Positions 18,970 to 30,817 are shown, counted from the first letter of the stretch. The stretch is DNA of 64,000 bases from Acidimicrobiaceae bacterium (GCA_003153575.1 PLZW01000001.1:34438-98437), one strand, 5' to 3'. Translations and numbers: made by a program. The notes: a model not told the origin generated them from the letters alone.

Positions 18970-19557
18970 GTGGTGGGACTCGGCAATCCGGGTGCCGAGT
19001 TCGCCGGCACCCGCCACAACATCGGCGCCGACGCCGTGGCCCGGTTGGTGGCGCGCCATCACGGGAGCCTGTCCGCCGAGAAGGGCCTCCGGTCCCTGGC
19101 CGGCCAGATCCGGATCGGCGAGCACCGCGTGCTGTGCGCCATCCCCTCGACGTACATGAACGAGTCGGGACTCGCCGTGGCCCCGCTGGTCCGCCGGGCC
19201 GGGATCGAGGTCGAGGACGGGGCCCTCGGGGGCATCGCCACCCGGCTGGTGGTCGTCCACGATGAGCTCGACCTGCCGTCGGGTCGGGTGAAGGTCAAAC
19301 TGGGGGGCGGCACGGCGGGCAACAACGGGCTGAAGTCCATCCATGCCCACCTCCACACCGGCGACTACCTGCGGGTGCGCATCGGCATCGGCAAGCCTCC
19401 CGGGCGTCAGCCGGGGGCCGACTACGTGCTGAAGCGGCCGGCGTCGGCCGAACGGGAGGGGCTGGAGATAGCTGCCGAGGTGGCCGCCGACGCCGTCGAA
19501 TTGATCGCCACCCTGGGCGTCGAGGCGGCCATGAACCGGATCAACACCGCCGAGTAG
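18970..19557 (+). CDS. pth: Peptidyl-tRNA hydrolase
   Basis: 195 aa from the first available GTG. It recycles peptidyl-tRNA by cleaving the ester bond. VGLGNPG, the catalytic His in RHNIGADAV, PSTYMNESG, VVHDELDLPSGRVKVK and GGTAGNNGLKS match the family one to one. The start is doubtful: the family's first strand (LLVVGLGNPG) begins at two CTG codons upstream, and the frame stays open without ATG, GTG or TTG back to the rplY stop. A CTG start, or re-initiation after rplY 60 bases upstream, may be used. The rest of the protein is complete. Confidence 0.93.
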   Translation: MVGLGNPGAEFAGTRHNIGADAVARLVARHHGSLSAEKGLRSLAGQIRIGEHRVLCAIPSTYMNESGLAVAPLVRRAGIEVEDGALGGIATRLVVVHDELDLPSGRVKVKLGGGTAGNNGLKSIHAHLHTGDYLRVRIGIGKPPGRQPGADYVLKRPASAEREGLEIAAEVAADAVELIATLGVEAAMNRINTAE

Positions 19558-19672
19558 GCGCGGCCGATAGACACACGGAACGACGGAGCCATGGTTGTCA
19601 TCGGGCTCGCCACCGCGATCGAGGACTTGAGCACCACGAGTTGCGCCGCCCGTGTCCCTCGATGGACGCCGG

Positions 19673-19678
19673 TACCCT
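19673..19678 (+). promoter_or_regulatory. Putative -10 of mfd (TACCCT), leaderless
   Basis: TACCCT is followed by six bases and then the GTG at 19685, the same spacing seen before several other genes here. Confidence 0.5.
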
Positions 19679-19684
19679 GACCGG

Positions 19685-22600
19685 GTGAGTCTCCGGTCAC
19701 TCCCCGCTCTGCTCCGCAACGACCCCGCCATGACCCGGGTGGTGGGCGCCCGCGGCGCCACCCTGGCCGTCGCCACCCCGGCCCAGGCCTTCGTCCTCGC
19801 CGGTCTGCTGCGCCTGGGGTCCAGGCGGCCCGTCCTGGTGGTGACCCCGACCGGTGCCGCCGCGTCACAGCTGGCCCACGACCTCGGGGTGTTCACCGCC
19901 GAGCGCGGCGACGGGTCGGCGACCGTCGAGGTGTTCCCGGCCTGGGAGACACTGCCCTTCGAGCGGGTCAGCCCCGAGGTCCACACCATGGGACGTCGGC
20001 TCCACCTGCTGTGGCGGCTCGGGGGGCCCGACGCCGGGGACGGGACCGGGCCGGACATTCTCGTCGCCCCCGTCAAGGCCGTTCTGCAGCGGCTCGGCCC
20101 GTGGCGCACCGCCGCCCGACCGGTCGTGGTCGAACGGGGTGACCGGGTGGTTGTCGACGCACTCGTGGCCGACCTGGTGGCCCTCGGCTACCGGCGCGAG
20201 TCCCTCGTCGAGCACCGGGGCGAGCTGGCCGTCCGGGGCGGCATCGTCGACGTCTTCCCTTCCACGGCCGACGAACCGGTGCGCATCGACCTGTGGGGCG
20301 ACGAGATCGACCGGCTGACCCGCTTCGACGTGGCCGACCAACGCTCGACCGACGACCTCGACCGGGTGGAGCTCTACGGATGCCGTGAGCTGGTGGCCGA
20401 CGAGGCCATGCGTTCCCGGGCCGCCGGCCTGGTCGCTTCCGCGCCGTGGGGCCGCCACCAGTGGGAGCAGATCGCCGAGGGCCAGCAGTTCGACGGCATG
20501 GAGTCGTGGCTGCCGTGGCTCGTCGAGGGCGAGGAGTTGCTGTGCGACCTGCTCGGTGACGACGCCCTCGTCGTCCTGGTGGAGCCGCGTCGGGTCCGCG
20601 ACCGGGCGGGCGAGCTCCTCGACGAGGAGTCGGCCCTGGCTGATGCCCTGGCCGGCACGTGGGGGCTCGAGGCCGGCGGTGACGCTCCCCGGCTGCACGC
20701 TCCCTTCGACCGGCTGTTGACCGGCACGACGGCCGGAGTGGTGTCGCTCGTCCCCTCGGCCGAGGGCCCGGACGTCCCCCTGGTCGAGAGCAGGGGATGG
20801 GAGCCGATCCTGGGTGACGGGTCCCGCATGGCCACCCAGATCCGGGGCCTCGCCGAGTCCGGCTATTCGGTGGTGCTCTGCTCCACCACGGCCGGCGGTG
20901 CGGAGCGGCTCTCGGGCCTGCTGGCCGAGGAGGGCCTCATCGTGCCGGTGGCCGGCCCGACCGACGACCTCGGGACACCGGGGCCGCGGATCGTCGTGGC
21001 GTCGGTCGATCGGGGCTTCGTGCTGCCCGGATGCAAGGTCGCGGTGCTGGCCGAGTCGGATGTCACCGGACGGGCGCGCCCACACCGCCAGGCCCGGACC
21101 CGGGCCCGGCCGGTCGACGGCTTCTTCGACGACCTGGCCCCCGGCAACTACGTCGTCCACCGCCAGCACGGGGTGGCCCGCTACGGCGGCATGGTCACCC
21201 GGACCATGGGCGGTGCCACCCGTGACTACCTCCTCCTCGAGTACCGGGGCGGCGACCGCCTCTACCTGCCGACCGACCAGATCGAACTGCTCACCCCCTA
21301 TGCGGGCGGGGAGTCGCCCACCGTCAACCGGCTGGGCGGGTCGGAGTGGCAGAAGGCCCGGTCCAAGGCCCGGGCCGCGGTGCACGAGGTCGCCGAGGAG
21401 CTGGTGGCGCTCTACCGGAGGCGGCTCGAGGTCACCGGCCACGCCTTCGGGCCCGACACTCCGTGGCAGGCCGAGCTGGAGACGTCGTTCCCGTTCGTCG
21501 AGACCTCCGACCAACTGCGGGCCATCGAGGAGGTGACGGCGGACATGGAGCGGCCCCAGCCCATGGACCGCCTGGTCTGCGGCGACGTGGGCTTCGGGAA
21601 GACGGAGGTGGCGTTGCGGGCTGTGTTCAAGGCCGTCCAGGACGGGTTCCAGGCTGCGGTGCTGGTGCCGACGACACTGCTGGCGAGCCAGCACGCCCAG
21701 ACGTTCGCCGACCGCTACGCGCCGTTCCCGGTGAAGGTGGCGCTGCTCAGCCGGTTCCTCACCAACGCCCAGGCGGCCGATGTGCTGGCCGGACTGGCCG
21801 ACGGCTCCGTCGACGTGGTGGTCGGGACCCACCGCCTGCTCGGCCAGGACGTCAAGTTCCACAAGCTCGGGCTGCTGGTGGTGGACGAGGAGCAGCGGTT
21901 CGGGGTCAGCCACAAGGAGTCGATCAAGGCGATGTCCGAGGGGGTCGATGTGCTGACGCTGACGGCCAGCCCCATCCCGCGCACGCTGGAGATGGCGCTG
22001 ACCGGCATCCGCGACCTGTCCATGGTCAACACCCCGCCGGCGGCCCGTCGGCCGATCCTGACCCACGTCGGCGAGTTCGATGAGGCGGCGGCCAGCGAGG
22101 CCATCCGGCGCGAGCTGCTGCGCGAGGGCCAGGTCTTCTACGTGCACAACCGGGTCCAGGACATCGAGGCCACCGCCGAGCAGGTCCGACGCATGGCGCC
22201 CGAGGCCCGGGTGGCCGTTGCCCACGGCCAGATGGACGAGGGCACCCTCGAACAGGTCGTCCTCGACTTCTGGCAAGGCGAATACGACGTGCTGGTGTGC
22301 ACCACCATCGTGGAGTCGGGCATCGACATGCCCACCGTCAACACCCTGGTCGTGGACCGGGCCGACCTGCTGGGGCTGGGCCAGCTCCACCAGTTGCGGG
22401 GCCGGGTGGGACGGGCCGGCATTCGGGCCTACGCCTACCTCTTCCATCCGGTCGACCGGGTGCTGTCGGAGACGGCCTACGAGCGCCTGCGGACCATCGG
22501 CGATCACACCGAGCTCGGATCCGGCTTCAAGATCGCCCTGCGGGACCTCCAGATCCGGGGGGCGGGCAACCTGCTCGGGCGCGACCAGTCGGGCCATATC

Positions 22601-23170
22601 GCCGCCATCGGCTACGACCTCTACGTCCAGATGGTGTCCGAGGCAGTGTCGGAACTGAAGGGCGAGCCGCGCCCCCGACCGCTCGAGCTGTCCGTCGACC
22701 TGCCCGACGCCGCCCACCTCCCTCCCGACTACGTCGAGGCCGAGGACGTGCGGCTGGAGGCGTACCGCCGTCTCTCGGCGGTACGCACGGTGGCCGAGGT
22801 GGAGGACGTTCGGACCGAGTGGCAGGACCGGTTCGGGCCCCTTCCGGCACCGGCCACCGCCCTGCTCGAGGTGGCCCTTCTGCGGGTCGAGTGCCTGCGC
22901 CTCGGCGTGGAGGACCTGGCCGTCTCCGTGCCCCGGTTCTCCAGCGAGGGTGCCGGGCCGCGCGGTGGTCCCGGCGGTCGGGCGGTGGCCAAGCTGACCC
23001 CGGTCATCCTCCCGGCCTCGGCCGAGGTGCGGCTCCGCCGCCTGGCCCCCGGCGCCACACTGGTGGCCGAGGCCAAGCGACTCACGATCCCCATCGCGCC
23101 AGACCCCGCCTCCGGAGGGTACGCCCCCGCCCTGGTGGCGCTGCTCCGGGAGTTGGTCCCACCCGATTGA
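19685..23170 (+). CDS. mfd: Transcription-repair coupling factor
   Basis: 1,161 aa. Mfd pulls stalled RNA polymerase off damaged DNA and recruits UvrA. Order seen: UvrB-homology N-terminal region (VFPAWETLPFERVSP), an RNA-polymerase-interacting CarD-like domain (NYVVHRQHGVARYGGM, about residues 480–500), RecG-like helicase motor with Walker A DVGFGKTEVALRAVF, DEEQRFGVSHKE, LTASPIPRTLEMAL and motif VI-like QLRGRVGRAG, then the TRCF C-terminal domain. I chose the GTG at 19685 because of the promoter spacing and family length; an earlier GTG at 19652 is possible. It is followed after 55 bases by the foldase gene. Confidence 0.96.
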   Translation: MSLRSLPALLRNDPAMTRVVGARGATLAVATPAQAFVLAGLLRLGSRRPVLVVTPTGAAASQLAHDLGVFTAERGDGSATVEVFPAWETLPFERVSPEVHTMGRRLHLLWRLGGPDAGDGTGPDILVAPVKAVLQRLGPWRTAARPVVVERGDRVVVDALVADLVALGYRRESLVEHRGELAVRGGIVDVFPSTADEPVRIDLWGDEIDRLTRFDVADQRSTDDLDRVELYGCRELVADEAMRSRAAGLVASAPWGRHQWEQIAEGQQFDGMESWLPWLVEGEELLCDLLGDDALVVLVEPRRVRDRAGELLDEESALADALAGTWGLEAGGDAPRLHAPFDRLLTGTTAGVVSLVPSAEGPDVPLVESRGWEPILGDGSRMATQIRGLAESGYSVVLCSTTAGGAERLSGLLAEEGLIVPVAGPTDDLGTPGPRIVVASVDRGFVLPGCKVAVLAESDVTGRARPHRQARTRARPVDGFFDDLAPGNYVVHRQHGVARYGGMVTRTMGGATRDYLLLEYRGGDRLYLPTDQIELLTPYAGGESPTVNRLGGSEWQKARSKARAAVHEVAEELVALYRRRLEVTGHAFGPDTPWQAELETSFPFVETSDQLRAIEEVTADMERPQPMDRLVCGDVGFGKTEVALRAVFKAVQDGFQAAVLVPTTLLASQHAQTFADRYAPFPVKVALLSRFLTNAQAADVLAGLADGSVDVVVGTHRLLGQDVKFHKLGLLVVDEEQRFGVSHKESIKAMSEGVDVLTLTASPIPRTLEMALTGIRDLSMVNTPPAARRPILTHVGEFDEAAASEAIRRELLREGQVFYVHNRVQDIEATAEQVRRMAPEARVAVAHGQMDEGTLEQVVLDFWQGEYDVLVCTTIVESGIDMPTVNTLVVDRADLLGLGQLHQLRGRVGRAGIRAYAYLFHPVDRVLSETAYERLRTIGDHTELGSGFKIALRDLQIRGAGNLLGRDQSGHIAAIGYDLYVQMVSEAVSELKGEPRPRPLELSVDLPDAAHLPPDYVEAEDVRLEAYRRLSAVRTVAEVEDVRTEWQDRFGPLPAPATALLEVALLRVECLRLGVEDLAVSVPRFSSEGAGPRGGPGGRAVAKLTPVILPASAEVRLRRLAPGATLVAEAKRLTIPIAPDPASGGYAPALVALLRELVPPD

Positions 23171-23212
23171 GGCCATGAGGCGACCCGGCCCAGAGCCTTC
23201 GGTTGCGCCCGG

Positions 23213-23218
23213 TAACAT
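23213..23218 (+). promoter_or_regulatory. Putative -10 (TAACAT) of the foldase gene, leaderless
   Basis: TAACAT, then seven bases, then the GTG at 23226. It supports the start that gives a clean lipoprotein signal peptide. Confidence 0.5.
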
Positions 23219-23225
23219 CGCCGCC

Positions 23226-24404
23226 GTGAAGCGCATCCCCGCAGGCATCGTCGCGGCCCTGGCCGTACTCGCCACCGGCGTGGCCACCACCGCGTGCAAC
23301 GTCACACCCACTGCGGCGACAGTCAATGGCGACGCCATCACGGTGGCGTCCCTCAACGCCGAACTGGCCGGCTTCGGCTCGACGGCGGCCGGGCAGTGCC
23401 TGTTGTCGCTCAACTTCCCGCGGGCCATCGACCTGACCGGACAGGGCACGGGCGGCGCCGGCACCTACAACACCACGTTTGCGGTGACCGTGTTGGGCGA
23501 CTCCGTCGACGGCCTCCTGGCCGCCCAGTACGCGGTGTCGAAGGGGATCCACGTCGATGCGTCGGCCCTGGCCTATGCCAAGACGACCTGGTCCGCCCAG
23601 CTCAACGGGGCCATCAGCGCCCAGGTCCAGCAGGCCACCTCACTGGGCGGCACGGGCGGCTGCCAGAAGCCCGACGGCTCCGCGTTCACCGGGGTGGAGC
23701 TGGTGGCCGCACTGCCGCCAGCGGTCCGTGAGGTCGAGTTGGCCAACCAGGCCATCGACCTGGTCCTCTCCAGCCACGGGACCGACATCTCCGACGCCGC
23801 CGTCATCCAGTACTACGCAGCCAATCCGACCCAGTTCACCAAGGACTGCGTGTCGGTGATCCAGACCGCCGACCAGGCCACGGCCACCACCGCCTACAAC
23901 AGCCTGAAGGCCGGCACCCCGTTCGCCCAGGTGGTGGCGTCGGCGACGGCCGACCCGGCGGCGGCGGCCAAGAGCGGCCAGGCCGGGTGCTTCTCCGAGG
24001 CGGCGGTACTGTCGCAGCTGCAGCTGCCCTCGGTGGCCGTCGGCCAGGCGATCACACCCTTCCAGTCGAACGGGAACTGGCTGGTCTATGAGGTGTCCAG
24101 CCGGACCCCCGTGCCCATCGCCGATGTGACCGGCGACATCCGACTGGCGCTCCTGCAGATGCCTGCCAACCAGAAACGGGTGGCCAACGAGGTGCGGAAG
24201 TTCGCCCGGGGGTCATCGGTGGACATCAACCCGCAGTACGGGACATGGACCGGCATCACCATCGTCCCGCCGGTCCCGCCCGCACCGAAGTACCAGCTGC
24301 CGAGCTACGGATCGACGATCACCGCGCCGACCACGACCGTCCCCTCGCATCCGACCACCACGGCCCCGACCACCACGGCCCCGACCACCACCGCCACGGG
24401 CTGA
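23226..24404 (+). CDS. PpiC/SurA-type peptidyl-prolyl isomerase lipoprotein
   Basis: 392 aa. From the GTG at 23226 the N-terminus is KRIPAGIVAALAVLATG, a lipoprotein signal peptide with TTAC as lipobox and Cys21 as the probable lipidated residue. A SurA-like N-terminal helical region follows (ATVNGDAITVASLNAELAG), then a parvulin-like domain (YYAANPTQF, GTPFAQVVASAT). The tail (about residues 365–392) is Thr/Pro-rich repeats of TTTAPT, likely a wall-spanning linker. I infer an extracytoplasmic foldase similar to PrsA. The parvulin domain is divergent, so isomerase activity is uncertain. Position between mfd and mazG is common in related genomes. Confidence 0.82.
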   Translation: MKRIPAGIVAALAVLATGVATTACNVTPTAATVNGDAITVASLNAELAGFGSTAAGQCLLSLNFPRAIDLTGQGTGGAGTYNTTFAVTVLGDSVDGLLAAQYAVSKGIHVDASALAYAKTTWSAQLNGAISAQVQQATSLGGTGGCQKPDGSAFTGVELVAALPPAVREVELANQAIDLVLSSHGTDISDAAVIQYYAANPTQFTKDCVSVIQTADQATATTAYNSLKAGTPFAQVVASATADPAAAAKSGQAGCFSEAAVLSQLQLPSVAVGQAITPFQSNGNWLVYEVSSRTPVPIADVTGDIRLALLQMPANQKRVANEVRKFARGSSVDINPQYGTWTGITIVPPVPPAPKYQLPSYGSTITAPTTTVPSHPTTTAPTTTAPTTTATG

Positions 24405-24411
24405 GCCCCCG

Positions 24412-25854
24412 GTGCCGGACGCCCCGCGCATCGACGTCGTCGGGCTCGGTCCGGCCGGCCCCGAGCTGATCACCGCCGGCACCCAGGAGCTCCTGGCCTC
24501 GGCACACCAGGTATTCCTGCGCACCGGCCGCCACCCGGCCGCCGAGGCCGCTCCCGGGGCCCGCACCTTCGACCACCACTACGAACGGGCCGACACCTTC
24601 GACGACGTCTACCGCACCATCGTCGACGACCTCGTGACCGCCGCCGCCGCGGGTGGGCCGGTGGCCTACGCCGTGCCCGGGTCGCCCACGGTGGCCGAAC
24701 GGACGGTCGTCCTTCTGACCGCCCATCCCCGGGTCACCTCGGGCGAGGTCACCGTGGTGGTGCACCCGTCGGTCTCCTTCCTCGACATCGCCTTCGCCCG
24801 TCTGGGTGTGGACCCGGTGGCGGCCGGGGTCCGGATCATCGACGCCGAGCGTTTCGCCCTCGACGCGGCCGGCGAGCGGGGTCCGCTGCTGGTGGCCCAG
24901 TGCTGGAGCCGCCAGGTGCTCTCCGAGGTCAAGCTGTCGGTGGAGTCGGCCCCCGAGGTGGCGGTGACCGTCCTCCACCACCTCGGCCTGCCCGACGAGC
25001 GGGTGGTCGAGGTGCCGTGGGAGGACATCGACCGGTCGTTCGAGCCCGACCACCTGACATCGCTGTGGATCCCCCATCTGGCAGCTCCCGTGGCGGCCGA
25101 GCTGATGGCCCTCGACGAACTGGTCCGCACCCTGCGGGAGCGGTGCCCGTGGGACCGGCGTCAGACCCACGCTTCCCTGAGCCGCCATCTCCTGGAGGAG
25201 TCCTACGAGGTGCTCGAGGCCATCGACGTGCTGGCTGGGTTCGACGCCGGACCCGGGCGGGGTGCCACCGGCCCGGCGGAGGACGGCGAGGCGATGGCCG
25301 TGGCCCACCTGGAAGAGGAGCTGGGTGACCTGCTGTTCCAGGTCTACTTCCATGCCATCCTTGCCGCCGAGGAGGGACGGTTCACCTTGGCCGACGTGGC
25401 CCGTGGCGTGCACGACAAGCTGGTGGCGCGCCACCCGCACGTCTTCGGCGACGTGACCGCCGAGACGGCGGACGACGTGGCCACCAACTGGGAGGCCATC
25501 AAGAAGGCGGAGAAGGGCAGGACCAGCGTGACCGAGGGCATCCCGGCCGCGCTGCCCGCCCTGGCTCTGGCGGCCAAGCTCCAGCGGAAGGCGACCGCCA
25601 TCGGCATGGTGCTCCCCACACTCGCCGACGAGGCGACGCGGGTGGCCGGTGCCGTGGCCCGGCTGTCCGACCCAGACCGCCCCTACGGCGCCCCGGTGGC
25701 CGACGGCGAAGGCGGGGCACGTGAGTTCGCCGACGAGGTCGGGGACCTGCTGTTCGCCGCGGTGGGCGTCGCCCGGGCGCTCGGTGTCGACCCCGAGACC
25801 GCGCTCCTGTCCCGTTCGGCTGCGTTCCGGGGCGAGGTGGAGGTTCAGGGGTGA
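24412..25854 (+). CDS. mazG: MazG-type nucleoside triphosphate pyrophosphohydrolase with tetrapyrrole-methylase-like N-domain
   Basis: 480 aa. Residues about 4–215 resemble the SAM/tetrapyrrole methylase fold (IDVVGLGPAGPELIT), as in YabN-type fusions. Residues about 240–475 contain two MazG units: LRERCPWDRRQTHASL with EESYEVLEAID and EELGDLLFQVYFHA in the first, and EFADEVGDLLFAAVGVAR in the second, which supply the acidic Mg-binding helices. It should hydrolyse aberrant or excess NTPs to NMP and PPi. The GTG start lies eight bases after the foldase stop, so the two are probably co-transcribed. The role of the methylase-like domain is unknown. Confidence 0.92.
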   Translation: MPDAPRIDVVGLGPAGPELITAGTQELLASAHQVFLRTGRHPAAEAAPGARTFDHHYERADTFDDVYRTIVDDLVTAAAAGGPVAYAVPGSPTVAERTVVLLTAHPRVTSGEVTVVVHPSVSFLDIAFARLGVDPVAAGVRIIDAERFALDAAGERGPLLVAQCWSRQVLSEVKLSVESAPEVAVTVLHHLGLPDERVVEVPWEDIDRSFEPDHLTSLWIPHLAAPVAAELMALDELVRTLRERCPWDRRQTHASLSRHLLEESYEVLEAIDVLAGFDAGPGRGATGPAEDGEAMAVAHLEEELGDLLFQVYFHAILAAEEGRFTLADVARGVHDKLVARHPHVFGDVTAETADDVATNWEAIKKAEKGRTSVTEGIPAALPALALAAKLQRKATAIGMVLPTLADEATRVAGAVARLSDPDRPYGAPVADGEGGAREFADEVGDLLFAAVGVARALGVDPETALLSRSAAFRGEVEVQG

Positions 25855-25923
25855 GGGGCGCGCGGCCCACGGCAGGGCTGCCGATTCCGCGGTGAATTCC
25901 CTGGTCCGCCGGGTGGTGGATGG

Positions 25924-27967
<2,044 letters not shown>

Positions 27968-27971
<4 letters not shown>

Positions 27972-28474
27972 CCCCCGACGGACGGACCGGCGAGGTCGCC
28001 GGTCCAGGCCCGGGTGTCGATAGCGCCATCGACGCCGACGTAGCCCGTGTGACCGAGCTGTTGGGGCGCACGCCGGCCGGCGTGTTCGAGGTCGTGGTCC
28101 GGGCCGAGGACGGCACACCGGCCGTCATCGCCAACGCCCCCTTCCTGGCCGATGGCACTCCCATGCCGACCCGCTACTGGTTGTGCGACCCCCACCTGCG
28201 AGAGGTGGTCAGCCGTCTCGAGTCCACCGGCGGGGTCCGCGCTGCCGAGGCCGCGGTGCCGGCGGCACGGATCGCCGCCGCCCATGCCGCCTATGCCGAC
28301 GAGCGCGACACCCTGATCGACCCTGGACATGGCGGCCCCCGCCCGTCGGGCGGGGTGGGGGGCACCCGCCAGGGGGTCAAGTGCCTCCACGCCCACCTGG
28401 CGTGGTGGCTGACGGGGGCCGACGACCCGGTGGGGGAGTGGACGGCGCGCCAGATCGGTCTCCACCCGGCCTGA
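27968..28474 (+). CDS. DUF501 family protein
   Basis: 168 aa. The conserved family features are GRTPAGVFEVVVRAEDGTPAVI, PTRYWLCDP, LESTGGVRAAE and the ending QGVKCLHAHLAWWLTG with a Cys-Leu-His triad typical of DUF501. The biochemical role is unknown; the family is fixed next to divIC and ppx in Actinobacteria. The GTG at 27968 overlaps the ftsB stop. The Cys/His pattern suggests metal binding, an inference only. Confidence 0.9.
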
Positions 28475-28525
28475 CGGTCTGCGCCTTCCGGCTCGGGCGG
28501 GCGCGGGTCGTGCTAGCAAGGATCC

Positions 28526-29452
28526 ATGAGTCCCGGAGCGTCCATTGCCGCCATTGACTGCGGCACCAACTCGACCCGCCTGCTGGTGGCCGACGGCACG
28601 GGCCACCCCCTGGTGCGATTGATGCGCATCACCCGGCTGGGTCAGGGGGTTGATGCCACCGGGCGACTCGCCCCCGAGGCAGTCGAGCGGTGCATCACCG
28701 TCCTCCGGGAGTTCCGGGGCGTGATGGATGACTCCGGGGTCGTCCACGGCCGTCTGGTGGCCACCTCGGCGGCGCGGGACGCCGCCAACGGCGCAGACTT
28801 CCTGGCTGCCGCGGGCGAAGCGACAGGTCTGGTAGCCGAGTTGCTCACCGGCCTCGAGGAGGGTCGACTGTCGATGGCCGGCTCCGTGGTCGACCTCGAT
28901 CCTGCGGCGGGGCCGTACCTCGTACTGGACATCGGCGGTGGCTCGACCGAGCTGATCGCCGCCTCCGGCCCCGACGACCCGGACCTAGTGGCCGTGTCGC
29001 TCCAGCTCGGTTGTGTGCGGCTGTCCGAGCGGATCCTGGACCACGATCCTCCGACCCCCGGGCAGTTGGACCGGGCCGGGGCCGAAGTGACCGCACAGCT
29101 CGACGCAGCCGTGGTCGCCCATCCGAGCTTCCTGGACGCACACCGACTCATCGGGCTGGCCGGGACGGTCACGACGCTCGCTTCACTGCAGCTGGGCATG
29201 GTCGAGTACGACCGGGACAGGATCCACCACGCCGTGCTGCGGTCGGCCGATGTGGCGGGTTGGGTCCGGCGACTGGCGGCAGAGCCGGCGTCGGCCCGGC
29301 TGGTGCGTCCGGGCATGGTGGCGGGCCGCGAGGACGTGATCGTCGGAGGCGCCATGATTCTGCACGCGGTCATGGACCGCTTCGGGTTCGACGAGTGTCT
29401 GGTGTCGGAGGCCGACATCCTCGACGGCCTGATCGCGAGCCAGATCGGCTGA
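28526..29452 (+). CDS. ppx: Exopolyphosphatase / pppGpp phosphohydrolase, Ppx/GppA family
   Basis: 308 aa, the short single-module actinobacterial form lacking the C-terminal HD-like domain of E. coli Ppx. ASIAAIDCGTNSTRLLVAD is the phosphate-1 motif, LVATSAARDAANG follows, and LVLDIGGGSTELI is the phosphate-2 motif of the ASKHA fold. LAGTVTTLASLQL is also conserved. It hydrolyses polyphosphate or pppGpp; short actinobacterial paralogues differ in preference and this cannot be read from sequence. AAGGA lies five bases before the ATG. It ends the housekeeping block. Confidence 0.92.
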   Translation: MSPGASIAAIDCGTNSTRLLVADGTGHPLVRLMRITRLGQGVDATGRLAPEAVERCITVLREFRGVMDDSGVVHGRLVATSAARDAANGADFLAAAGEATGLVAELLTGLEEGRLSMAGSVVDLDPAAGPYLVLDIGGGSTELIAASGPDDPDLVAVSLQLGCVRLSERILDHDPPTPGQLDRAGAEVTAQLDAAVVAHPSFLDAHRLIGLAGTVTTLASLQLGMVEYDRDRIHHAVLRSADVAGWVRRLAAEPASARLVRPGMVAGREDVIVGGAMILHAVMDRFGFDECLVSEADILDGLIASQIG

Positions 29453-29472
29453 CCCGGGGACTCGGCAACCAC

Positions 29473-29478
29473 TAAGTT
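29473..29478 (+). promoter_or_regulatory. Putative -10 (TAAGTT), leaderless methyltransferase gene
   Basis: TAAGTT, seven bases, then the ATG at 29486. Confidence 0.45.
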
Positions 29479-29485
29479 ACGGGCC

Positions 29486-30817
29486 ATGCCCGCCGAACCG
29501 ACGCCGCCCGGCGGGACCACAGTCGGTTCCGGCGTCGGTCGCCTCATCAGCACCGTGAAGCACGGGGCGCGCCACCTCACCGACCGGATGATCGAGCCGT
29601 ATGTCGACCGCACAGTGGAGCGGGTGGCCAGCCGGATGTCGTCGGCGAGCCCGGTTACCGAGGCACCGCCGGCCGCCCCGCTGCCCCCACCTTTCGCCAC
29701 CTGCCACGGCTCCTTGCACGAGGGGCGCACGATGGCCCTGGCCGACATGCCCGGGGGCTGCGACACGGTGCTGAGCATGGGAGCGAACGGCCAGTGGTAT
29801 TTCGACTGGTTCGACGACCACTACGGGCACATCCCCAGGCACATCGGCGTGGAGGCCTACATGCCCCGCCCCGACGTCCTTCCCGACAATGTCGAGTGGG
29901 TGGAAGCGGACCTGGCCTCGCCCGAGGGCGTGGCCATGCTCGGGCCGGGGACCGTCGACATGGTGTTCTCCGGGCAGAATATCGAGCACCTTTGGCCCGA
30001 CCAGGTGCAGGCCTTCCTCGTCGAGTCGAGTCGCGTGCTGCGGGGTGGGGGGTGGCTGGTCCTGGACAGCCCGAACCGGGAGCTGACCGCCGACTACCAG
30101 TGGAGCATGGGCGAGCACACCATCGAGTTCACCCCGGACGAGGCGATCGACCTCCTGGCTCTGGCCGGCTTCGATGTGGTGACGATGAAGGGCATCTGGC
30201 TCTGCCGACAAGATGGTGAGCTCCTGCCGCTGGAGCCCCCCGGCACGGTGGAGGGATCGGCCGACGTCCTCCGCCGGATGATCCTGGCCACCCGACGTCC
30301 CGAAGACTCGTTCATCTGGTGGGCGGAGGCCCGCAAGGCCGGAGAACCCGACGTCGAGGGACTCGGCAGCGCCGTCCGTGCGATCTTCGACGCCAACTGG
30401 CGCGAACGGGTGGGCCGGATGCGTGCCGGTGAGGCGGCGACGGTCACCGACGACGGCGAACAGCGCACTGCGGTCGTCGCCAAGGGGGTCGAGGACTACG
30501 TCGTTCTGGGCCCGTGGATGGCGCTGCGTGCTGGCCCGTACCGATTTTCCGTCGACATCGATTGGTCGGGATTCGTCGAGGCCGGGACGACGCCGGCCGC
30601 GGTGCTCGAGGTGGTCGCCGGCGACGAGTTGATCGAATCGAGTGTGTTCATGCCGACCACCCCCGAGGGAACGGCTACGTTGTCGTGCCCATTCGAGTTG
30701 GACGAGCTCCGCTTCGCCGTCCACGCCCGCCTACGGGGCACCGGTGCGGCTGGTCTGCGGGCCCCGTTGACACTTGCCGTGCACCCGGACCCGTACGGGG
30801 TCGACCGGGCCGGATGA
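29486..30817 (+). CDS. SAM-dependent methyltransferase with C-terminal beta-rich domain
   Basis: 443 aa. Residues about 85–245 are a class I methyltransferase: motif I is degenerate (CDTVLSMGANGQWYF, with few glycines), the acidic post-I residue is in IGVEAYMP, and motif IV/V is VDMVFSGQNIEHLWPDQV with ESSRVLRGGGWLVLDSPN. Residues about 330–440 look like a beta-sandwich. The substrate is unknown. As the first gene of the glycan region it may methylate a sugar or a glycosyl-lipid. Divergent motif I leaves some doubt about cofactor binding. Confidence 0.75.
   Translation: MPAEPTPPGGTTVGSGVGRLISTVKHGARHLTDRMIEPYVDRTVERVASRMSSASPVTEAPPAAPLPPPFATCHGSLHEGRTMALADMPGGCDTVLSMGANGQWYFDWFDDHYGHIPRHIGVEAYMPRPDVLPDNVEWVEADLASPEGVAMLGPGTVDMVFSGQNIEHLWPDQVQAFLVESSRVLRGGGWLVLDSPNRELTADYQWSMGEHTIEFTPDEAIDLLALAGFDVVTMKGIWLCRQDGELLPLEPPGTVEGSADVLRRMILATRRPEDSFIWWAEARKAGEPDVEGLGSAVRAIFDANWRERVGRMRAGEAATVTDDGEQRTAVVAKGVEDYVVLGPWMALRAGPYRFSVDIDWSGFVEAGTTPAAVLEVVAGDELIESSVFMPTTPEGTATLSCPFELDELRFAVHARLRGTGAAGLRAPLTLAVHPDPYGVDRAG

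Noticed and set aside
19865..23464. 1,199-residue open frame on the minus strand
   Set aside because: It lies opposite mfd, whose motifs are all present. Long antisense frames are expected in GC-rich codons, and the translation has no recognisable domain.
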